DNA of 64,000 nucleotides from Streptacidiphilus jiangxiensis (GTDB taxonomy: Bacteria; Actinomycetota; Actinomycetes; Streptomycetales; Streptomycetaceae), in the NCBI RefSeq assembly GCF_900109465.1, contig NZ_FOAZ01000018.1, positions 62,001 through 126,000 of the forward strand, read 5' to 3'. The notes under the pieces are model-generated. The model ran no database searches. It worked only from the letters and a program-made list of their open reading frames with translations, and was not told the DNA's origin. Numbering within the stretch: the stretch's first letter is position 1; every line of letters begins with the position of its first letter. The position numbers and the translations under genes were made by a program. Shown here piece after piece: positions 59,293 to 64,000 of the stretch.

Positions 59293-60198
59293 TCAGCCGG
59301 CGACGGCTGACAGTTCGTCCATCAGACGGTCGGTCAGCGGCACTGGTACCCCGTGCCGCTGCGCGGCCCGCAGCAGCGCACCACCGATCGCGTCGAGTTC
59401 GAGCGGGCGGCCTGCCTCGGCGTCCCGCTGCATCGAGGACTTCGCCTCCGGGGGGAAGGCGTCGTACAGCGCCAACGAAGCCGCCGGGTCGCCCGGCCCG
59501 CCGCAGGCGCGGCTCAGCGCGGCCGTCTCCTCGACCAGGGCGAGCAGCTCGGCCCGGCGTTCGGTCCGCACCTCACCGATCGTCAGTCCGTAGCGCGTCG
59601 TGAGCAGGGCGAACGGAGCGAGGAAGGACAGCTTCCCCCACAGCACCGCGTTCTCGTCGTCCTTGACCGTGGCGCGGACGCCGGAGTCGACCAGCACCCG
59701 GGCCAACGCGTCGAGGCGCTCCCGGTCGGCCGTGGCACTCGCCAGGTCGATGTCGACGAAGGAGCTGCCCTGGGTGATCCTCCCCGGCGCGACACGGGTC
59801 GACTCGACCCGGACGACCGCGGGGACCACCTGGTCGGGCCGGTACCGGTCACGCAGCGCGGCCACGTGGTCGATCCCGTTGAGCAGCGGCACGACCAGGC
59901 CGTCCCCCAGCACCGCCGGCGGAACGCGCTCCAACGCCTGGGCGAGGCTCGTCTGCTTGACGGTCACCAGGCACACGTCCGCCGGTTCGCGAAGCTCGGT
60001 GTCGGCCTCGACCCGCACCTGGAACGTGCCGAACTGCTTGCTCTCCACGCTGACGCCGTCACGACGCAGGACCTCCACGGTCTCCGCCCCGGCCAGGAAG
60101 ACGACCCGGTGCCCCGCACGGGCCGCCAGGGCGCCCACCAGTCCCCCGACACCACCGGGTCCGAGAACAGCCACCGTTCGGCTGTGCCCTGATCGCAT
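59293..60198 (-). CDS. Ketopantoate reductase-like (ApbA/PanE) oxidoreductase
   Basis: A 301-residue NADPH-dependent reductase. It has VLGPGGVGGLVGALAARAGH (residues about 11-30), VTVKQTSL, PLLNGID with the substrate Asn, and a C-terminal helical domain beginning LWGKLSFLAPFALLTTRYGL. In PanE the equivalent helix has two conserved Asn residues (WxKLxxNxxxN); here they are Phe/Leu and Phe, suggesting a different keto-acid or imine substrate. AAGGGAA precedes the ATG. Last gene of the pabAB-ATP-grasp operon. Confidence 0.8.
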   Translation of the reverse strand: MRSGHSRTVAVLGPGGVGGLVGALAARAGHRVVFLAGAETVEVLRRDGVSVESKQFGTFQVRVEADTELREPADVCLVTVKQTSLAQALERVPPAVLGDGLVVPLLNGIDHVAALRDRYRPDQVVPAVVRVESTRVAPGRITQGSSFVDIDLASATADRERLDALARVLVDSGVRATVKDDENAVLWGKLSFLAPFALLTTRYGLTIGEVRTERRAELLALVEETAALSRACGGPGDPAASLALYDAFPPEAKSSMQRDAEAGRPLELDAIGGALLRAAQRHGVPVPLTDRLMDELSAVAG

Positions 60199-60267
60199 CA
60201 GCAGTTCCCTTCGTTCAGGCAGCCCTCGCCCACTCCTCGGTCGGGCGGACGCGCTGCGCGGACGACC

Positions 60268-61482
60268 CTACAAGTCGTCGGAGCCGGTTCGGTCGACGGG
60301 GACGAGGTTCGCCATGATCCAGTCCTCGACCTCCTGCACGCGCGCCTCCACCTCGGCGAAGTCGCGGCCGCTGACGATGGCGAAGCAGAGGTAGGCGCTG
60401 CTGCTCGACGGGTGGGCGCCGAGGGCGAGGCCCTCGTTGACCGTGTACTCGTGCACCCAGGGGAAGGGCGGCCGGCCGGGGGCGCGGACGGCACGGCCCT
60501 GAGGGGTGATCGAGACGGAGCCGTGGAGCAGGGCCGGCGGGGTGGCCGGCGGCGGGTCGACGGGGAGGCCGCAGGAGAGGCGGAACCACGCCGTGTGGAG
60601 GTCCAGGCCGTAGGTGGCACGGGTCAGCGCGGGCAGACGGGAGCCGGCGATGCGGGAGGCGATCTCGCACAGGACCAGGCCGTCGTCCGGGGTGTGGAAC
60701 ACCTCCAGGTGGTAGGCACCGACCGGCGGGACCTCGAAGGCCGAAAGGACCTGGTCCAGGAACTCCGCGAGCCGGATGGCGAAGGGGTCCTCCGGGTGGA
60801 GCAGCAGGTGGCCGTTGTGCCGGCCCTCCAGCACCCCGAGGCAGTCCCGCAGGTAGCGGGAGGCGGAGACGAAGCGGTAGCCCTCGGAGATGACCGCGTC
60901 CACGGCGAAGATCTGCCCGGGGACGAAGTCCTCGACCATGAGGTCCTCGCGCCACGGACGGTGGGCGAAGGCCACGAGGTCGGCCTCGTCGCGCAGCACC
61001 GAGACGTCGCGCGAGCCGGCGAGCTTGACCGGCTTCACGACCACCGGATAGGCGTGCTCCTCGATGAAGGCGAGCAGGTCGGCGAAGCGCTCCAGCGGGG
61101 CGAACGCAGGCACCGGGACGGCCTGTCGGGCCGTCTGCTTCATCACGAGCTTGTCCCGGAAGGCCAGTGCGCTGGCGCCGGACTGCCCGGGGAGGCCGAG
61201 GTCGTCCCGCAGGTGGGCCGCCCGCTCCAGGTCGTACTCGTTGTCGGTGAGGATCCGGCTGATCGGCGTGTGCCGGGCCAGCTGGCGGATGCGCAGCTCC
61301 GCGTAGGGGATCTCCTCGCTGTTCTCGATGACCTCGTAGGTGGCGAAGCCGGACGTGTCGCCGGCCACCGCGTTCTGGCTGAACACGTGGAGACGGCCCG
61401 CCAGTTCGGGCAGCATCGCCGCGTAGTCGCGCGTCGCGGTGTAGTTGATGACGGCGACGCTCTCCAAGGTGGGCTCCCCCAC
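60268..61482 (-). CDS. ATP-grasp ligase 3
   Basis: A 404-residue ATP-grasp enzyme starting VGEPTLESVAVINYTATRD. VVVKPVKLAGSRDVSVL has the ATP Lys (about residue 155), VEDFVPGQIFAVDAVISEG, and YHLEVFHTPDDGLVLCEIAS for metal binding. The GTG at 61482 was chosen because GAGGAGAG lies 5 nt upstream; a TTG five codons earlier is unlikely. It is clearly a different sequence from the other two ligases, so it probably handles a different bond. It lies 34 bp after pabAB. Confidence 0.87.
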   Translation of the reverse strand: MGEPTLESVAVINYTATRDYAAMLPELAGRLHVFSQNAVAGDTSGFATYEVIENSEEIPYAELRIRQLARHTPISRILTDNEYDLERAAHLRDDLGLPGQSGASALAFRDKLVMKQTARQAVPVPAFAPLERFADLLAFIEEHAYPVVVKPVKLAGSRDVSVLRDEADLVAFAHRPWREDLMVEDFVPGQIFAVDAVISEGYRFVSASRYLRDCLGVLEGRHNGHLLLHPEDPFAIRLAEFLDQVLSAFEVPPVGAYHLEVFHTPDDGLVLCEIASRIAGSRLPALTRATYGLDLHTAWFRLSCGLPVDPPPATPPALLHGSVSITPQGRAVRAPGRPPFPWVHEYTVNEGLALGAHPSSSSAYLCFAIVSGRDFAEVEARVQEVEDWIMANLVPVDRTGSDDL

Positions 61483-61516
61483 GGTCTCTCCTCGCAAAGG
61501 TTCGGGATGGTGCCGG

Positions 61517-63730
61517 TCAGCGGGCGCCCGCGCCGATGGTCACGGGCTCGTGTCGCACGGGGGCGTGGGTGGTGCGGCCGAGGCTGACGGCGAGGGTGTC
61601 GGTCATGGCCTTCGCCTTGACGACGGTCTCCTCGAACTCCTCGGCGGGGTCGGACAGGGCGACGACTGCTCCGCCGACGCCGAAGCCGACCTCGCCGGGG
61701 GTGGCCACGATGGTGCGGTTGACCACGTTGAGGTCGCAGGCGCCGCTCAGTGAGAACCAGCCCAGGGTGCCCGAGTAGACGCCGCGCGGGCCCTGCTCCA
61801 GACGGTCGATGATCTCCAGCGTGCGGAGCTTGGGCGCACCGGTCATCGAGCCGCAGGGGAAGGCCGCGCGCACGCAGTCGACCGCGGTCAGGTCCGGACG
61901 CAACCGGCCGCGGACGGTGGTCACCAGGTGGTGCACCTGGGCGAAGCTCTCCACCGCGAACAACTCGGGCACATGGACCGAGCCGGTCTCGCAGACGGTG
62001 TTGAGGTCGTTGCGGACCAGGTCGACGATCATCAGGTTCTCGGCGCGGTCCTTCTCGCTGTGCTCCAGCGAGCGACGGTGGCGCTCGTCCTCGGCCGGCG
62101 TCCGCCCGCGCGGGCGGGTCCCCTTGATCGGCTTCGACTCGACGTTCCCCTGCGCGTCGACGGTCAGGAAGCGCTCGGGCGAGGCGCTCAGCACGGCGAC
62201 CCCGGGGAAGTCCAGCAGCGCCCCGTACGGCACGGGGCTGATCCGGCGCAGGTCGGTGAAGACCCGCAGCGGGTCCACGTCGGCCCGCACGACCGCGGCG
62301 TTGGACAGACAGATCTCGTAGGACTCGCCGTTGTTCAGCTCCTGCAGGCAGGACTCGACGAGCTCCAGGTACTCGCGCCGCGAGAAGCGCAGCTCCGGCT
62401 GCGGTGCCGCAGCGGGGGCGAGCAGGAGGTCGTCCTCCTCCCCGCCGGAGCCGGTCAGGCCGGTGAGGCCGGTCAGCACAGGCAGGACGGGCAGGACGGG
62501 CAGCACAGGCAGGTCGAGCAGCGCGGCGCCGGAGGCGTCCAGCCAGGCCTGTGTCTCCGGGTCGGCCTCGCCGCGACCGAGGCCCAGCAGGTAGCAGCAT
62601 CCCTCGCTGTGGTCGATCACCAGGGCCCGGTCGGCGAAGACCATCGCGGCGTCGGGAGAGACGGCTCGACGGTCCGTCATGGATCCGGTCTCGGCCCGCA
62701 GTTCGTATCCGAGGTAGCCGACGTAGCCGAGGTTGAAGCGGAACGGGAGGCTGTCGTCGGCAGGCGTGGCCCGCGCCCGCAGCTGGGCGTCGAGGTAGTC
62801 GAGGAAGGAGGTGACGACGCGCTCCACCGGGCGCCCCCGACGGTGGATCTCCAGGGTCCGGTCCGCGACCCGGTAGCTCAGGAACTCGCCGAGCGGTCCG
62901 GAGCCCGCGCCCATCACGGAGAACCTGGCCCCCTGGGCCGGCCCGCTGCTGCTGTCCAGCCAGAAGCCGGACGGTTCGGCGGAGAAGAGATGACGATAGG
63001 CCGTCAGGGCGTCCGGCTCGACCGGCAGTCGCCGCACGGAGACCTGGTACGCCGGCTCGGGCCGGACGACGGGCGCGGGCTCCGCCTCGGGAGTGGGCTC
63101 CGCCGCGGGCACGGGCTGGGCCGCGGCGCGGGCGGGCTCGGCCGAGACCCACCAGGCGCGGGTGAGGTCACGGAAGTTGGCGAGGAGCTCCCGACCGCCG
63201 TCACTGCAGATCGACTCCGGGTGGAACTGCACTCCCCAAATCGGGAGTTCGCGGTGCCGCAGGGCCATCAGCACCCCGTCCTCGGACCAGGCGACACCCT
63301 CGAGCGCGTCCGGCAGCGCACCGACGGCCAGCGAGTGGTAGCGCACCACCGAGAGCGGGGACGGCAGGCCCGCGAAGAGGTCCCGGCCCTGGTGGGTGAC
63401 CGCGGAGACGCGGCCGTGCCGGGGCTCCGGCGCGTGCCGGACCTCGCCGCCGAAGACGTGGCAGATGCCCTGGTGCCCCAGGCAGACGCCGAGGACCGGC
63501 AGCCGCCACTCCCGCAGCACCCGCGTGCTGACGCCGAAGTCCTTCTCCCGGTCGGGGCGCCCCGGCCCGGGCGAGATCACGACGTTGTCGTAGGCGGCCG
63601 GGTCGAGCGAGGCGAAGTCGACGTCGTTGCGGACCACCGTGGGTTCCTGGCCGTTCACCTCGGCCAGGAGTTGGTGCAGGTTGTAGGTGAAGGAGTCGTA
63701 GTTGTCGATCAGAAGAGTGCGCATGGCCAT
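61517..63730 (-). CDS. pabAB: Aminodeoxychorismate synthase, fused PabA-PabB
   Basis: A 737-residue fusion converting chorismate and glutamine to 4-amino-4-deoxychorismate, the pABA precursor. The N-terminal glutaminase has LLIDNYDSFTYNL, VCLGHQG with nucleophile C83, and QFHPESI. A Pro/Ala-rich linker (about residues 196-235) follows. The chorismate domain has ESKPIKGTRPRG; the Lys of PIKGT distinguishes PabB from anthranilate synthase, which has Ala there. GSMTGAPKLRTLEIIDRLE is the usual C-terminal motif. Inside it is a low-complexity run of LPV and LTG repeats. Downstream come an ATP-grasp and KPR gene. Confidence 0.9.
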   Translation of the reverse strand: MAMRTLLIDNYDSFTYNLHQLLAEVNGQEPTVVRNDVDFASLDPAAYDNVVISPGPGRPDREKDFGVSTRVLREWRLPVLGVCLGHQGICHVFGGEVRHAPEPRHGRVSAVTHQGRDLFAGLPSPLSVVRYHSLAVGALPDALEGVAWSEDGVLMALRHRELPIWGVQFHPESICSDGGRELLANFRDLTRAWWVSAEPARAAAQPVPAAEPTPEAEPAPVVRPEPAYQVSVRRLPVEPDALTAYRHLFSAEPSGFWLDSSSGPAQGARFSVMGAGSGPLGEFLSYRVADRTLEIHRRGRPVERVVTSFLDYLDAQLRARATPADDSLPFRFNLGYVGYLGYELRAETGSMTDRRAVSPDAAMVFADRALVIDHSEGCCYLLGLGRGEADPETQAWLDASGAALLDLPVLPVLPVLPVLTGLTGLTGSGGEEDDLLLAPAAAPQPELRFSRREYLELVESCLQELNNGESYEICLSNAAVVRADVDPLRVFTDLRRISPVPYGALLDFPGVAVLSASPERFLTVDAQGNVESKPIKGTRPRGRTPAEDERHRRSLEHSEKDRAENLMIVDLVRNDLNTVCETGSVHVPELFAVESFAQVHHLVTTVRGRLRPDLTAVDCVRAAFPCGSMTGAPKLRTLEIIDRLEQGPRGVYSGTLGWFSLSGACDLNVVNRTIVATPGEVGFGVGGAVVALSDPAEEFEETVVKAKAMTDTLAVSLGRTTHAPVRHEPVTIGAGAR
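62451..62512. repeat. Minisatellite-like region inside pabAB
   Basis: Short 9-bp units (GGCAGGACG-like and GGTCAGGCC/GTGAGGCCG-like) are repeated about four plus three times. They encode four Leu-Pro-Val and three Leu-Thr-Gly triplets in the PabB part. The region sits in a variable surface loop before the catalytic motifs. Confidence 0.65.
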
Positions 63731-63791
63731 ATCGTTCCCGGGTCGTTCCGCTCGTCGGACACAGGTCGTCAACGCAGGTCCTCGACGCCCG

Positions 63792-64000
63792 TCAACGGCC
63801 GAGGAGCGCTCCTGCGTGCTCCTCGACCGCACCGAAGACGGTCAGCGCGTCGTGGAGCGCGCCGACGTCGTGCGTGCGGATGTAGTCCGCGCCCTGGAGT
63901 GCGGCGTGGATCTCGGCGGCGAGCGTGGCCGAGCCGCTGGCCTCGATGGAGCGGCCGGTGACCGTGCGCAGGAACGACTTGCGGGAGGCCGAGATCATGA
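63792..64000 (-). CDS. folP: Dihydropteroate synthase, C-terminal part
   Basis: The minus-strand frame runs off the right end; about 69 C-terminal residues are visible. SASRKSFL and YIRTHDV are the conserved DHPS motifs whose Lys/Arg and Arg/His bind pABA phosphate-side and pterin substrates. It condenses pABA with dihydropterin pyrophosphate in folate synthesis. It lies 61 bp upstream of pabAB in the same direction, so it is probably in that operon. It may be a second, pathway-specific copy conferring self-protection; the chromosome's main folP lies elsewhere if so. Confidence 0.8.
   Translation of the reverse strand, partial: MISASRKSFLRTVTGRSIEASGSATLAAEIHAALQGADYIRTHDVGALHDALTVFGAVEEHAGALLGR

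Noticed and set aside
61517-63730. Anthranilate synthase (TrpEG) or phenazine PhzE identity for the fused chorismate enzyme
   Set aside because: The catalytic loop reads PIKGT, the Lys variant of aminodeoxychorismate synthases; anthranilate synthases have Ala there.

Overview
The DNA is very GC-rich, with genes packed end to end and many start/stop overlaps. It carries hallmark actinobacterial families: an F420-reducing oxidoreductase, PucR and MmyB-type regulators, an InhA/MabA-like FabI/FabG pair, DUF58/MoxR operons and a class I terpene cyclase. Together these point to a Streptomycetaceae chromosome (Streptomyces, Kitasatospora or Streptacidiphilus). No rRNA, tRNA, CRISPR array, insertion sequence or phage gene was seen.

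Layout. 0-5.6 kb: end of an M50 protease, an F420 reductase, a MarR/NTF2-like divergent pair with two palindromic operators, an MFS exporter and an orphan terpene synthase. 5.6-10.2 kb: a five-gene, translationally coupled MoxR/DUF58/DUF4129 operon. 10.4-13 kb: methionine aminopeptidase, a Prim-Pol-like protein and a lipoprotein. 13.1-16.7 kb: a two-component system plus ABC exporter in one operon. 16.9-21.1 kb: an amino-acid permease, a diaminopimelate decarboxylase and a PucR regulator. 21.1-29.8 kb: a PYROXD2-like oxidoreductase, a TetR/secreted lipase pair, a 5'-truncated FAD monooxygenase, and a MarR/aldehyde dehydrogenase/alcohol dehydrogenase group. 29.8-47.8 kb: housekeeping and accessory genes, including prfC, secreted esterases, ArsC, a lysylphosphatidylglycerol-synthase-like protein with a coupled membrane esterase, SixA, a 40-residue membrane microprotein with a CynX-type transporter, fabG-fabI and tldD.

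47.9-64 kb is the exceptional part: a biosynthetic locus with no polyketide synthase or NRPS, continuing past the right edge. It holds both subunits of a B12-dependent glutamate-mutase-like enzyme, three ATP-grasp ligases, a PP-loop ATPase, an AsnRS-core amide ligase, a stand-alone glutamate-synthase FMN domain, a luciferase-like monooxygenase with a flavin reductase, a ketopantoate-reductase-like enzyme, an MFS exporter, a fused aminodeoxychorismate synthase (PabAB) and a dihydropteroate synthase (FolP). A reasonable but unproven reading is that it makes a small amino-acid or peptide-like antimetabolite from a 3-methylaspartate-type unit joined by ATP-grasp chemistry. pABA would be either a building block or the target pathway protected by the extra folP.

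A family of about 100-bp inverted-repeat elements (five copies, 16.8-44.6 kb) sits at gene 3' ends and is not seen in the biosynthetic locus. Two short tandem repeats lie next to stop codons, and several divergent promoters carry clear palindromic operator candidates.
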